From contig OZ231128.1 in assembly GCA_965153355.1 (NCBI GenBank), forward strand, positions 12,400,001-12,464,000: DNA of 64,000 bases, in the 5' to 3' direction. The notes under the pieces are model-generated. The model worked only from the letters and a program-made list of their open reading frames with translations. It was not told where the DNA came from and did not search any database. The translations under genes and the position numbers were made by a program. Numbering within the stretch: position 1 is the first letter of the stretch; every line of letters begins with the position of its first letter. Below, in pieces: positions 48,783 to 60,056 of the stretch. The DNA comes from Flaccisagitta enflata (Eukaryota > Chaetognatha > Sagittoidea > Aphragmophora).

Positions 48783-48924
48783 GTTTTGTGGTATGAAACT
48801 CGGTCCCTTTACGACCAAAGATTACCACAAAGTTGAGTCTCAAGTATTGAAACTAAAATTTGAGGCCCAACTTGTTATGTTAACCTTGTTGGTATTGTTT
48901 TTGATAAGTACAAGTTCTTGTTGA

Positions 48925-49306
48925 AACAAGGCCGGATACACGGGCCAAGACGGTGCGCCGGCGTTCTCTATTCTTAGGCCTATCCCTAGCTCTATCAGAC
49001 CTATCCCAAGCCCATTGACCTAACCGTAGATGAATATGATTATGAATGAAATGACAAGAAACATGAATTCTTAGACCTAACCCGAGCCGTATCAGACCTA
49101 TCCCAAGCTCTATGAGACCTAACCGTAGATGAATATGATAATGAATGGAATGACGAGTATCATGAATGATAAACAAGATGAGTTCTCATGTAATTTTAAC
49201 ATTTTCTGCGATTTTTCACTTGAGCGTGATGGACCAACCGACCGACAGACCGACTGACAGACCGACGGACAGAGCCTCTTATAGAGGTGCTATGGCGCAC
49301 CTAAAA
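48925..49306 (+). mobile_element. Family A/B hybrid with an internal duplication
   Basis: It has a family A start (AACAAGGCCGGATACACGGG) and a family B finish (AGGTGCTATGGCGCACCT plus AAAAA). The box GGTGCGCC and terminal arm GGCGCACC are exact complements. A segment of about 95 bp containing CCTAACCGTAGATGAATATG is present twice inside. Confidence 0.8.
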
Positions 49307-49345
49307 ACAATCAAACAATTTACCAAAATTGGTTAACGGCAATTG

Positions 49346-49445
<100 letters not shown>

Positions 49446-49599
49446 ACTGATATGAGTCTAGTATGTGATGCATATTCCCATAAACTTATTGTCGCACAAT
49501 CCATTCATGTCTCCATTACCTATCAGCACCCACATGAGTGTGGCCAACGATGAGTCCGCTCTAAACGAATGTCTTCTCTGAATGTATGTCTTTAAGGCT

Positions 49600-49827
49600 T
49601 GACTGAATGAATGAATGAATGAATGAATGAATGAATGAATGAATGAATGAATGAATGAATGAATGAATGAATGAATGATTGAATGAATGAATGAATGAAT
49701 GAATGAATGATTGATTGATTGAATGAATGACAATGAATGAATGAATGAATGAATGAATGAATGAATGAATGAATGAGTGAATGAATAAATGAATGAATGA
49801 ATGAATGAATGAATGAATGAATGAATC
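49600..49827. repeat. (GAAT)n microsatellite
   Basis: About 55 GAAT units with a few GATT and GACA interruptions. Confidence 0.97.
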
Positions 49828-49879
49828 ATCAATTGACTTTTGAATTAATGATTGAATGAAGAAATTATCTAACCATTTG

Positions 49880-49942
49880 ATCGACCAACCAACCGACCGA
49901 CCAAGGTAAGTCCTCCTATAGAGGTGCGAGGACGTATCTAGA
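49880..49942 (+). mobile_element. Family B 3' end
   Basis: A GACCAACCAACCGACCGACC tract followed by TATAGAGGTGCGAGGACGTA then TCTAG. The 5' half has been lost to the adjoining GAAT array. Confidence 0.55.
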
Positions 49943-49949
49943 ATGAAAT

Positions 49950-50530
49950 AGAATTTCGCTCATAGATTTCGGTCACGATAACCATTAACCAGGCAGACGT
50001 GGTCACGCGGGTGACAGAAATATCGGCTTGGTAGTCATCTGTCCATGAATAAACGTCTGCGTCCTCCTCCGACGTTTTCGTCACCCAAGTTAAGGCACCT
50101 TCTTGTTTAGCTTAATGATATCATTGAAACTCGTTCAAACACCCTTACGCAGTATGATGTGGTAAATGCAGTGTTTGACTAGCAGTTCACCGCAATACTG
50201 TGCTTTTTTTCGTCGTAGACCAACGGGCTGTGTCTGACGGTACGTCCATCGATTGCTACGTCTTCCCGTCTGTTCAGTTGCAAACGCGCATTCCCCCCCT
50301 CCCACCCCCACCCACGCGTCCATGACAGGTAATGGCTGTCTAACCGGTATTGTTATGGTACCTCGATATGACTTAAATTATATAATTCAATTCTGTCTGT
50401 TTCATTCTTACTCTCTACCTGCCTGTCTGATATTCTGCCTCAAATTGCTCGACTATTGTCTTTTCTGTCTGTGTGATTTTCGGTCAGTCCGTCTGTTTAA
50501 CTGAGTATCCGTCTGTATGACTGTATATCT
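49950..50530. other. No gene seen
   Basis: Nothing recognisable, apart from a possible degenerate family A 5' end near 50285-50345 (CCCACGCGTCCATGACAGGT then AATGGCTG). Confidence 0.35.
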
Positions 50531-50555
50531 GTCTGTGTGTCTGTCTGTGTGTCTA

Positions 50556-50609
<54 letters not shown>

Positions 50610-50626
50610 AGTCTGTTAGTCTGTTA

Positions 50627-50680
<54 letters not shown>

Positions 50681-50745
50681 GTGTCTGTTTGTGTGTCTGT
50701 CTGTCTATGTGTCTGTGTGTCTGTCTGTCTGTGTGTCTGTCTGTG

Positions 50746-50792
<47 letters not shown>

Positions 50793-50795
50793 GTT

Positions 50796-50870
<75 letters not shown>

Positions 50871-50871
50871 T

Positions 50872-50908
<37 letters not shown>

Positions 50909-50935
50909 GTCAGTCTGTTAGTCTGTATGTCTGTC

Positions 50936-50972
<37 letters not shown>

Positions 50973-50987
50973 GTCTTTCTCTGTCTC

Positions 50988-51078
<91 letters not shown>
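50530..51078. repeat. (CTGT)n / (CT)n compound microsatellite
   Basis: About 430 bp of CTGT units with GTGT and TAGT interruptions, then about 80 bp of CT. All long Cys/Val/Ser/Leu and Asp/Arg/Gln/Thr frames here are artefacts. Confidence 0.98.
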
Positions 51079-51079
<1 letters not shown>

Positions 51080-51084
<5 letters not shown>

Positions 51085-51800
51085 GTCGTTCTCTCCTTCA
51101 ATCACACGCTCAAACGCACACAAACGTGATATTCCTGACTTGATGAAAATCAGCTGACGTTGACTGACAAGAGCATTGAGCAACAATCAAATTGTCCGAT
51201 GAAATCGAGTAATAATTTCATACACGCGCGTAAACAGGCTGGGCATTGGGTCCAATAATCGAAAGAGTTGGTAGCTAGAGCTGTTTGTTGACACAAGTTC
51301 GAGTTGAATAACTTGCACGGGATCGGGAGGAAGTTACATCAAATATCGAAAGGACATTGTTTCCACAATTGCTGCATAGGGCTTTTCATTCATTTTCGTA
51401 GAAGACCTGAAGATGGTATTTGTAAATGTGTTGCGCGTATGATCCCTATCGGTCTGTTGGTGTGTTTCTATTTCATCTCATGAATATGTGGAGCTTGAAT
51501 TGAAAGTGAGATGTACAGGGATGTAGGTGGGCCGGTGCCAGTTCCTTTGTACATGAATCGTTTTCCTCACTCTATCGGTCAGTCTAATTAGATCGTGGCC
51601 GCGTGGCTACCACGAACTCATCAATGTGCTTTGTTAGCGCGCGCACAAGCACCAAATCGGTGAAATCGAAACCAAAAAACAATAGCCAAATTGGCTTCGC
51701 ACCATTTTGTGCGTTAGGTTCACGCTGTTGTAGTTCATTGTGGATGAGCCGCATACAAAACGGCATCAGCGCAAACTCGAACAATGTAAATGTTCTTTTC
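51080..51800. other. No supported gene
   Basis: An open frame at 51603-51800 (plus) shows no recognisable motif and runs into the 54-bp minisatellite. Confidence 0.35.
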
Positions 51801-51804
51801 CTTC

Positions 51805-53260
51805 TTATGCAAATCAGTATTAGCGTGAACTCGGTCAATGTAATTGTTCTCTACCTTCCAATGCAAATCAGCAACAGTGTGAACGTGTAATCTTTCTCTC
51901 CCTTCCCACGCAAATCAGTATTAGCATGGACTCAATCAATGTAATTGTTCTCTTCCAGCCAATGCAAATCAGTACCAGCGTGATCTTGATCAATGGAATT
52001 GTTTTCTCCCTTCCCACACAAATCAGAATCAGCATAAACTTGATCAATGTAATTGTTCTCTTGCTTCCAATGCAAATCAGTTTAAGTGTGAATTTGATCA
52101 ATGAAATCATTCTCTTCCTTCCCATTCAAATCAGTATCAGCGTAAACTCGATCAATGTAATTGTTCTCTTGCTTCCAATGAAAATCAGTATCAGCATGAA
52201 CTCAATCAATGTAATTGTTCTCCTCCTCCCAATGCAAATCAGAATCAGCATAAACTTGGTCAATGTAATTGTTCTCTTGCTTCCAATGCAAATCAGTTTA
52301 AGTATGAATTTGATCAATGAAATCATTCTCTTCCTTCCCATTCAAATCAGTATCAGCGTAAACTCGATCAATGTAATTGTTCTCTTGCTTCCAATGCAAA
52401 TCAGTATCAGCAGGAATTCGAACAATGTAATTGTTCTCCTCCTCCCAATGCAAATCAGAATCAGCATAAACTTGATCAATGTAATTGTTCTCTTGCGTCC
52501 AATGCAAATCAGTTTAAGTGTGAATTTGATCAATGAAATAATTCTCTTCCTTCCCATTCAAATCAGTATCAGCGTAAACTCAATCAATGTAATTGTTCTT
52601 TTCCTCCCAATGCAAATCAGTATCAGCATGAACTCAATCAATGTAATTGTTCTCCTCCTCCCAATGCAAATCAGTATCAGCATGAACTTGATCAATGTAA
52701 TTGTTCTCTTGCTTCCAATGCAAATCAGTATCAGCAGGAATTTGATCAATGTAATTGTTCTCCTCCTTCCGATGCAAATCAGTATCAGCATGAACTTGAT
52801 CAATGGAATTGTTCTCTTGCTTCCAATGCAAATCAGTATAAATGTGAATTCGATCAATGAAATCATTCTCTTCCTTCCCATTCAAATCAGTATCAGCGTA
52901 AACTCGATCAATGTAATTGTTCTTTTCCTCCCAATGCAAATCAGTATCAGCATGAACTCAATCAATGTAATTGTTCTCCTCCTCCCAATGCAAATCAGTA
53001 TCAGCGTGAACTTGATCAATGTAATTGTTCTCTCCCTTCCCATGCAAATCAGTATCAACGTGAACTCTATCAATGTGATTGTTCTCCTTTCCATGCAAAT
53101 CAGTATCAATGTGAACTCTATCAATGTGATTGTTCTCCTTTCCATGCAAATCCGTTTCAGCATGAACCCGATCAATTAATTCGTTCGCTTCCTTCCCCAG
53201 CAGATCAGTATCAGCGTGAACTACATCAATGTAATCGTTCTCTTCCTTCCCTGTGTTTTG
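51805..53260. repeat. 54-bp minisatellite, about 27 copies
   Basis: The word CAAATCAGTATCAGC recurs every 54 bp (for example 51966, 52020, 52074, 52128), with two 51-bp units (53046 to 53097 to 53148) and one 47-bp unit near 51900. Because 54 is 18 codons, several frames stay open on both strands. The plus frame gives hydrophobic INVIVLLLPMQIS repeats and the minus frame hydrophilic ENNYIDQVHADTDLH repeats. Copies at the right end are the most diverged and stop-free in the hydrophilic minus frame, which may mark the ancestral, possibly coding, edge. Confidence 0.95.
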
Positions 53261-53775
53261 TAGATCATCGTTTTCTTCTTCATCCTTGAAGAATGAAGAC
53301 TAAAATGACCGATTAATAAAAAGAAACAAAAAAGATAAAAAGATAAAAAAAAAAAATAATGAGTGAAATGATATTTGAGCCCCCCTTTCAGATCACGTGA
53401 AGGAGAAGCGATATAATCATTGTGCAACTTTCACATGAAAACGTCTTTTTCTCTGCGTTTTGATGAAAATCATCAACATTATTTCTTCTTTTTGGTGCTT
53501 GTATGGTTTGATCTTCAACTTAAGACAAACTAAGTGAATATAATTATAAATCTCTTCAAAGTCTTTAGAAGATTTTCTTTGACGATTCAATTGATAAAGA
53601 CTCAAACAATTCATCATTGTCACTTCAAAGCCTTGATCTCCTTTTTCCATCTTTCAAGAGTTGATTGATACATTGCAGCTCTGATTTAAAAAATCTACAT
53701 CAAGTAAACAACGCTAACAAAAAACAACAACAACGAAAACAACAAGAACAAGAACAACTACATCCACATTAACAA
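53261..53775. other. No gene seen
   Basis: An AT-rich segment with no supported exon. Confidence 0.35.
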
Positions 53776-53776
53776 G

Positions 53777-53778
<2 letters not shown>

Positions 53779-53868
<90 letters not shown>

Positions 53869-53869
53869 C
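53779..53869. repeat. (CAA)n microsatellite
   Basis: About 30 uninterrupted CAA units. Confidence 0.97.
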
Positions 53870-53969
53870 TGACTATAAGTCAATACTCGATAGGTGATAA
53901 TGCGGAGATTAGAGGAAGACGACGACGATGATGATGAGGATAGCAACGAAGAAGCAGATGCCCTATTGC

Positions 53970-54243
53970 CCTCCATAGAGCAGGTTTGATACTCTCCATC
54001 GAGGTTTGATGCCCTCCACCAAACAGGTTTGATATTCTTCATGGAGCAGGTTTGATGCCCTACATCGAACAGGATTGATGCCCTCCATCCAGCAGGTTTG
54101 ATGACCTCCATCGAACAGGTTTGATGCCCTACATCAAACAGGTTTGATGCCCTACATCAAACAGGATTGATGCCCTCCATCCAGCAGGTTTGATGACCTC
54201 CATCGAACAGGTTTAATGCCCTCCATCCAGCAGGTTTGATGCC
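53970..54243. repeat. 23-bp minisatellite (CAGGTTTGATGCCCTCCATC)
   Basis: About 11 units of roughly 23 bp, alternating ...CATCGAA and ...CATCCAG variants. Confidence 0.9.
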
Positions 54244-54377
54244 ACTTGTTCTAACATTCCACTTGATTTCTTAAACTTATCGAGCTGTATGAGCGTCCGT
54301 TCAGCCAGACGCGGAATTCCAACTCCACCGCAGATCTAAAAGCGTTCTCTTAGTAGCAACTCGCGCCTACTGACAGA

Positions 54378-54633
54378 GGGCGTGTTTCTAGTGAAGATGA
54401 AAAATGCGTTTGTTCCTGTGAAATGTATTTACAGCGTGAACACATGTTCCCGAATTCCTACTGTCCCACGAGGGAGTGAGTGAAGTGAGTGAGCAAGCCC
54501 GTGAACAGAGCGAGCGAGTGGATCGAGCATAGCGTGGAGTGAGTGAATGGAGTAAGCGGTGTGAGAGAATGAACGTAGCGAGCGACCGAGTGGCTCGTTA
54601 GAAACGCGATTGTCTCTGACTAGAAACGCCCCC
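54378..54633 (+). mobile_element. Family F element, complete
   Basis: GGGCGTGTTTCTAGTGAAGA at the left and GTCTCTGACTAGAAACGCCC then CC at the right. The interior has TGTCCCACGAGGGAGTGAGT and GAGCGAGCGACCGAGTGGC. It serves as the intact reference for the interrupted copy at 59127. Confidence 0.8.
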
Positions 54634-54838
54634 AGAGTGTAATACGATACGATATCTCAACTTACCCTCGTTTTCACATCACAATACTCTTATGTAAACA
54701 AAGTTAACAAACTACATTTGGTCGCGTAAACAGTTCCTCCAAAACCGCATTATGCAAATTAGATTTAATCTTATTTCATTAGATTTAATTTTATGCAAAT
54801 TAGATTTAAAGGCTGACATCGTTTTAACATCTAGTGTT

Positions 54839-54915
54839 TTAGTCGGGGACGATCGACTCTATAAGAGGTTTTGTCCCTCCGTCGTTCCGTTGGTCTGTAA
54901 TGCACTTGTTGATTA
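54839..54915 (-). mobile_element. Family A 3' end fragment
   Basis: TTTAGTCGGGGACGATCGAC, TATAAGAGGTTTTGTCC and a short (GTCC)n-like run. The 5' half is missing. Confidence 0.55.
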
Positions 54916-54981
54916 AAACGGCTACGTGTAGGGCTGAAAGGCGCACAATCAGCCACTCACCCTTCGCCAAACAATTCACAG

Positions 54982-55288
54982 GTTGAGTCTTCAAAAGGCA
55001 ATGAAGCAGCTTCGAAAATCGGTCCCCCGTTGACACCAAGAAGCCAACTATTGGCACCAATCACAAACCCCATCACTCTGACGCCGAGAGGAAACCAATC
55101 AGCAGCTGCAGCATCGGGTGCAGCAACAGGTGCAGCAGCGGCAGGAGCTACAGCAACGGCAGCAGCAGCATCGTCCGTGGATACAATCACTTTGGAGTCT
55201 GTTCATGGGCAGAGCCACAATAACGCCGCCAAACCAAAAGTGGATCGCGTAAGATCGCCTCAAACCGTGGACATGACGTCCATCGGAG
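54982..55288 (+). CDS. SLC6-type transporter, candidate N-terminal exon (Ala-rich tail)
   Basis: A 307-bp open segment between the acceptor CCAAACAATTCACAG|GTTGAG and the donor ATCGGAG|GTCAGT. It is phase 0 in and phase 1 out, and encodes 102 residues. These run from VESSKGNEAASKIG through PPLTPRSQLLAPITNPITL and an Ala/Gly/Thr-rich stretch to SVHGQSHNNAAKPKVDRV and SPQTVDMTSIG. A disordered Pro/Ala/Ser tail of this kind is usual in the cytoplasmic N-terminus of GlyT2-like SLC6 transporters. The phase fits the next exon at 60946. Doubt remains because the donor is not strong, the minus strand is also open over 77 codons, and the intron would be 5.6 kb. The start codon exon was not found. Confidence 0.5.
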
Positions 55289-55309
55289 GTCAGTGCAAAT
55301 GTTAGGGCG

Positions 55310-55490
55310 TGTTGTTAGTGACGACAACAAACGCGGATATTCCCCTCAATCGCGTTTTCAGCGTGAAATCATTTTCCTAAATTTCAATTGTCCCACGAGT
55401 GAGCGAAGTGAGTGAGCCCAAGAATGAAACGAGCGAGTGAAGCAAGCGTAGCAAAGCGGAGCCCTGCAGAGTGAGTGGATTTAGCCCTGA
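55310..55490 (+). mobile_element. Family F element, 3'-truncated
   Basis: TTAGGGCGTGTTGTTAGTGA, then GTCCCACGAGTGAGCGAAGT, ending in GCAGAGTGAGTGG without the right terminus. Confidence 0.65.
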
Positions 55491-55574
55491 TATATCATGT
55501 ATCAGTCACAATACCCAAACCTAGTTACCTATACGCCAGCCTAGTATGAATTTGCAGCCTAGCTATGAGGGCTC

Positions 55575-56240
55575 AATTTCTTCTTCTTCTTTTTCTTTTC
55601 CTTTTTTTTTCTTTTTCTTAATCTTTTTCTTCTCCTTATTCTTCCTCTTCTCCTTCTTCTTCTTCCCCTCCTTCTTCTTCCTCTCTTTCTCTTTCTCCTT
55701 CCTTTCTTTCTCTTTCTCCTCCTTCTTCTTCCTCTTCTCTTTATCCCTCTCTTTCTCCTTCTCTTCCTTCTCCTTCTTCCCTTTGGTTTTGTACCCCACA
55801 TTTGCATCAGCACTTCAGGAAAAGTGACTTTGTCTTTCCTCCATTTCCTTCACTGATCTCCTTCTCTTTCTTCTTCTTCTCTTCCTCCTTCTTCTCTTTC
55901 TCCTTCTCCTCTTTCTTCTTCTTCTCTTTCTCCTTCTTCTCCTTCTTCTCCTCCTTCTCCTTCTTCCCTTTGGTTTTGTGCCCCACATTTGCATCAGCAC
56001 TTCAAGAAAAGTGACATTGTCTTTCCTCCATTTCCTTCACTGATCTCCTTCTCTTTCTCCTTCTTCTCTTTCTCCTTCTTCTCCTTCTTCTCTTTCTTCT
56101 TCTTCTCTTTCTCCTTCTTCTCCTCCTTCTCCTTCTTCTCTTTGGTTTTGTACCCCACATTTGCATCAGTACTTCAAGAAAAGTGACTTTGCTATTCCTC
56201 CATTTCCTTCACTCTTCTTCACTTTCTCCTTTTTCTCTTT
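55575..56240. repeat. About 180-bp tandem repeat with CTT-rich arms, 3 copies
   Basis: The block TTGGTTTTGTACCCCACATT, TGCATCAGCACTTCA and AAAGTGACTTTG, then CCTCCATTTCCTTCACT, occurs near 55785, 55972 and 56145. Each copy is preceded by 90-200 bp of (CTT/CTC)n. Spacing is 187 then 173 bp. Confidence 0.9.
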
Positions 56241-56283
56241 CCTTAATGATCGTCTTTTGTACTTAAAACTCCTTTCTTCCTTT

Positions 56284-56545
56284 TTTTTAGTCGCGTGCTA
56301 CGCGACTCTATAAGCCACTTTTCGGTCGGTCCGTCGGTTGGTCGGTTGGTGGTCGTCGGTCCGTCACAAAACTGTTTTAAAGGCTTTTTAAAGCGTTTTT
56401 CATGTTTCTGAATGGTAGAGAAGGAACTTTGAGGAGTAGACAGCCATTTCAAATGTCTTTTTGAAAAAAAAATTGTTTGTCTGTCTGTCTGCCTGCCTTT
56501 TTTTGAAAGTGCCGACGCACGCGACTTAGGTCTAATGACCTTGTT
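56284..56545 (-). mobile_element. Family A element, complete with expanded middle
   Basis: The hairpin end AGTCGCGTGCTACGCGACT (plus) and the 5' end CGCACGCGACTTAGG then ACCTTGTTC. The box AGTCGCGTGC and arm GCACGCGACT are exact complements. The middle contains a (CTGT)n tract. Confidence 0.75.
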
Positions 56546-56650
56546 CTGAGACTTTTCAGACATTTCATGGTTTTCTTGGGAAAAAAAAGGTTCACCTACG
56601 GTAGGTTTTTTTTCGTTTTCAAGCAAGTGGAAGGAACCAAAGAGAGGAGG

Positions 56651-56828
56651 AACACAAGGCCGCATACACGTGTCGCGTGCGGATGGGCAGAGACCGTGAT
56701 TAAAAAGGGTAACAAATAATCTGGGCAGGAGCAATTATACATTACAAAAACCGCTCGTAGACGCCGACCGACCGACCCATGGACATTGTGAGTTAAATAA
56801 TTATAGAGTCGCTTAGACGCGACTAAAA
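56651..56828 (+). mobile_element. Family A element
   Basis: AACACAAGGCCGCATACACG, the box GTGTCGCGTGCGG, both G-rich blocks, a short (GACC)n, and the terminal arm TAGACGCGACT before AAAAC. Together with the previous copy it forms an inverted pair. Confidence 0.75.
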
Positions 56829-57034
56829 CTTTCTTTTTCTCGACATTGGCCACTGAGGGCTGATGTTCTTTGAGGGACAGGGGGCGTAGATTTTTTCGCG
56901 CATATCTGTCAGTTTCATTGTGATATAAATGTACTTACTATCCGGTTCAAGATATGAGATTACCATGTTGAGATTCAGTGTTCTTCAACAAGGAGTTGAA
57001 CTCTGTAGTTTGGAATGGGCGTAAGCACTATGTA

Positions 57035-57965
57035 TGCACAGTACGTGTGTCAGGATGCCAAAAACAAGCGAAACTGGCTTTCCCCCATCCCTCATCGTTT
57101 TCTTTTGCAAAATTCCTTTCAAACGAGCCGTCGCGCGACCTTCAATTCGATCAGGAACCATCGTTAGGGAGTGGTTGAAGTTTGTATTGAATTAACACCC
57201 CTGACAAAATTAGGCGAACTGAGGTTGAATATCATCTATTTGAGTGTAACAAAGTGATTTGAATGACCGTTTGGGATATTTCCACATAATCTGGAGTAAA
57301 TTCCGTTCACGTTCTGACAAAAAATATTCAATATCCAGGTTTAAAGCCTATTAAAGTCCTAATGACACCATTTTCTGACAGAAGACAGTCCCACTTTGTC
57401 CATTATTACCAATTTACTTCAAGCACAATTTTATCTGTTTTAGGGGCTACCCCTGACCATTTTTTGGCCCCAACTTCCTTATAATCATCAAAGTGATAAG
57501 TCTCCATCACTCCAAGTCAAATGGCTTGGGTAGAGACCACGAAAAACAGCTATAAATACGTGCCATCTTCATGTAGCAATAATGTGGGGAAAATCAGTTA
57601 AAATCCGATTTGCCAATTCTGACTTATTACCGTCTCACCATTTTACTGTTTAACAACTGCACTCTGTTGCTCCATTATGTCAAAGTATGATATTTTTGCT
57701 ATTTCCATGCCAAATCTTGTAGAGCTGGGGCCAATATTTCACTCTCTAAGGCATATGTTCCCAGTTCGCCTAATTTTGTCAGGGGTGTTAGCATTGGAAT
57801 CAATATTTTTATCATGCAAATTTTTCCTCCGCAATAGATATCCATTGAAACTTCATGGTCACCCTAACGATGGTTCCCGATTGATTTGAAAATCGCGAAA
57901 GGCTCATTTGATAGCATTTCAGCAAAGAAAACAGATGATGGCAGGGGGAAAGCCAATTTCAGCCG
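57035..57965. mobile_element. Inverted repeat of about 170-bp arms, interrupted by a MITE
   Basis: The left arm has CTGGCTTTCCCCCATCCCTC and GGAACCATCGTTAGGG. The right arm has the inverse (CCCTAACGATGGTTCC and GGGGGAAAGCCAATTTCAGC). Identity is roughly 75 percent by eye. Both arms keep a similar open frame (KLAFP.PSS..FA..LSNEP), so the arms may derive from a once-coding repeat. Confidence 0.6.
57195..57788. mobile_element. TA-flanked MITE (ACACCCCTGAC ends)
   Basis: The ends ACACCCCTGACAAAATTAGG then CGAACTG and the inverse CAGTTCGCCTAATTTTGTCA then GGGGTGT form nearly perfect 28-bp inverted repeats, bounded by TA. It is 594 bp and non-coding. Confidence 0.85.
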
Positions 57966-58052
57966 ATTCCGGCACTCTGACATGCGTTATGCACAGTCAT
58001 TTCAGATCCCTCCTTTTGAAATAATTAAACATTAGGACGCTGGCAAAGGATA

Positions 58053-58816
58053 CAGGGAGTACCACGCCAAACAGGACCAAAGAAAACGATGTATCTTTGC
58101 TTCTAGAAATGGTAGAATGATTCTGTAAACAGGTTTGGAAAGCTCTTGAAAAACGATTTTTATATCTGTATTTTGCCAAAGGCTCATTAAGAGAACTGAA
58201 TCCCTTTGTATTATTTAAAGCAAAGTACAGTTTTTACTTTGAGTTTTTTCTTGTTTTGTTGTGCATTGACAAGCATCCTTTTATCCCACTCTTATTTCCA
58301 AACAAATGGTGCTACAATCCTGGCAATGGTCTTGAAATAAAGATATTGTGAGGTAGAATCATACCTGTGCAAAAAATGAGAAAATTGCACAGTATTGGTT
58401 GGGTTCAGAGACTTTTTTGTAATTTTCACAAAAAATTTTTATGTGCATTGACAAAAAAGTCAATAACTATATTGAATGATACAATTTTGATAAAGGTCAT
58501 GAGGGAATCCCAATCTTCAGTGTCCTAGCTTAACTTACAAACATTTCTGACCTTTTTTTGTCATCTATATCTGTATATAGCAAGGAAAATCTAAGGAAAA
58601 ACCTTAAATTAGTATAGAAATTAGCATTTTTTGCTAAAAAAAGGCATTTTTTCATGGTTTTGTTGAGGGTATGTGTTAACCATGACTAGCAAAAGTCTGT
58701 ATCATTCAAAAATCGTCTGAAGTTATCTTTTAGAAACAGTTTTCAGAAATGATTTTGCACTTCTAGAAACAAAAATACATCGTTTTCTTTTGTCCTGTTT
58801 GATGTGATACACCCTG
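58053..58816. mobile_element. Mariner-like MITE (CAGGGTGTA ends)
   Basis: The ends CAGGGAGTACCACGCCAAAC and the inverse CAGGGTGTATCACATCAAAC continue inward as AGGAC-AAAGAAAACGATGTA on both arms. TA is on each side. The terminal word CAGGGTGTA is common in mariner elements. It is 764 bp with no transposase frame. Confidence 0.85.
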
Positions 58817-59126
58817 TACATATGAACTTTGATGGCTTTGGCTGCTTGTTGAGGAGTGGGAGCAAAAAAAAAAAACAAAAAAAAAAAAAACAGGTCAATA
58901 GGTCCATATTAGCCTTGGATTTGTGGATTCCAATGAATAAAAATGCTGAGTGATAGGTAGGGGAAGAGCGCCTGTTCTAAGGCAAAACAAAAAATGAGCC
59001 TCTATCCAACGTTTGCCGCTAACCATACGATCCTTACAAGGATTCTAAGCCTTTTACATTCATCCTATCATTACGGTTTTTATTTCTTTCCATATTTTCT
59101 TTAAAACTCCTTCAGACTTCATCTTA

Positions 59127-59975
59127 GGGCGTGTTTCAATGAAAAACGTGTTTGATCCCATTGAACGCATTGACAGTGTGAACACACATTCAAGAATTTC
59201 AACTGTCCCACAAGGGAGTGAGCGAAGTAAGTGAGCGAGCCCGTGAATGGAGCGAGCGGGCGAGGCGAGCGTAGCGAATTGGAGCGCTGCGGAGCGAGTG
59301 AGCGGAGTGATCGGTGCGAGCGAACGAACGTAGCGAGTGGCCCATTCAAAATGCGATTGTCTCTGACTACAGTGTGAACATTGTCAAATGCAAAAAAGTG
59401 TTAAGCTTTTACTCCTACATGCTTCATCTTCATGATTTGAAATCATTTTTCTTTTATAGTACTATGTCTGATGTTTCTTGTATCAAAATTTCATGCTAAT
59501 AGTTTGTCCACAACATCAAATTGAAGAAAAAAGGCATTTCTAGAAAACCTCATTTTCAGCTCAAAATCTCCTTCTTTAACCGGGGAAGTTTTTCTTTGAT
59601 TTGCTCTTATTTGAAGACGGCTTGATCTATAGATGCCAGATTGGTCTCAAATGGAAGATGATTTGACTATCTTTCATTTGAAACCAATTTAGCATCTTTG
59701 GCTTAAACCGCTTTATCATCAGAACCATTAAAAAAGAAACTGCCCAGATGAAAAAAGTCAATAATCATGCTCAAACTGTGAATGTTCATTTTATTTCAAA
59801 CTGATGTTATGAACAAACTATTCAACTTAGACCCATGAAATTTTGATACAAAAAACGTCAAGCATAGTACTTTAAGAGAAAAGCAATTCCAGGTCATGAA
59901 GATGAAGCATTAAGGAGTAAAAGCTTAATACTTTTTTGCATTTGACAATGTTCACACTGTTAGAAACATCCTATT
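59127..59975 (+). mobile_element. Family F element interrupted by a MITE
   Basis: GGGCGTGTTTCAATGAAAAA through GAGCGAACGAACGTAGCGAG to ATTGTCTCTGACTA, then continuation TAGAAACATCC after the MITE. The intact copy at 54378 reads CTGACTAGAAACG at this point, so the insertion site is the TA of CTAG. Confidence 0.8.
59370..59960. mobile_element. Mariner-like MITE inside family F
   Basis: The ends CAGTGTGAACATTGTCAAAT and the inverse ACAGTGTGAACATTGTCAAA are flanked by TA. The arms continue for about 70 bp (AAAAAAGT.TTAAGCTTTTACTCC) with few mismatches. Confidence 0.85.
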
Positions 59976-60056
59976 AGTTCCCTTTTTCCATTCATATTAT
60001 TTACTCCATTATCTCTTCACCATTTTCTCGTTTGTCCTACACTCGATTCTTGCGTA

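Noticed and set aside
50537-51186. Long Cys/Val/Ser/Leu and Asp/Arg/Gln/Thr frames on both strands
   Set aside because: (CTGT)n and (CT)n repeat artefacts.
51926-53179. 417-residue plus-strand open frame with INVIVLLLPMQIS repeats
   Set aside because: It is the 54-bp minisatellite read in one of several open frames; no start context, domain or splice support.
54957-55190. Minus-strand Ala-rich open frame opposite the SLC6 exon
   Set aside because: The plus-strand reading has both splice sites and a phase match with later exons; the minus frame has neither.
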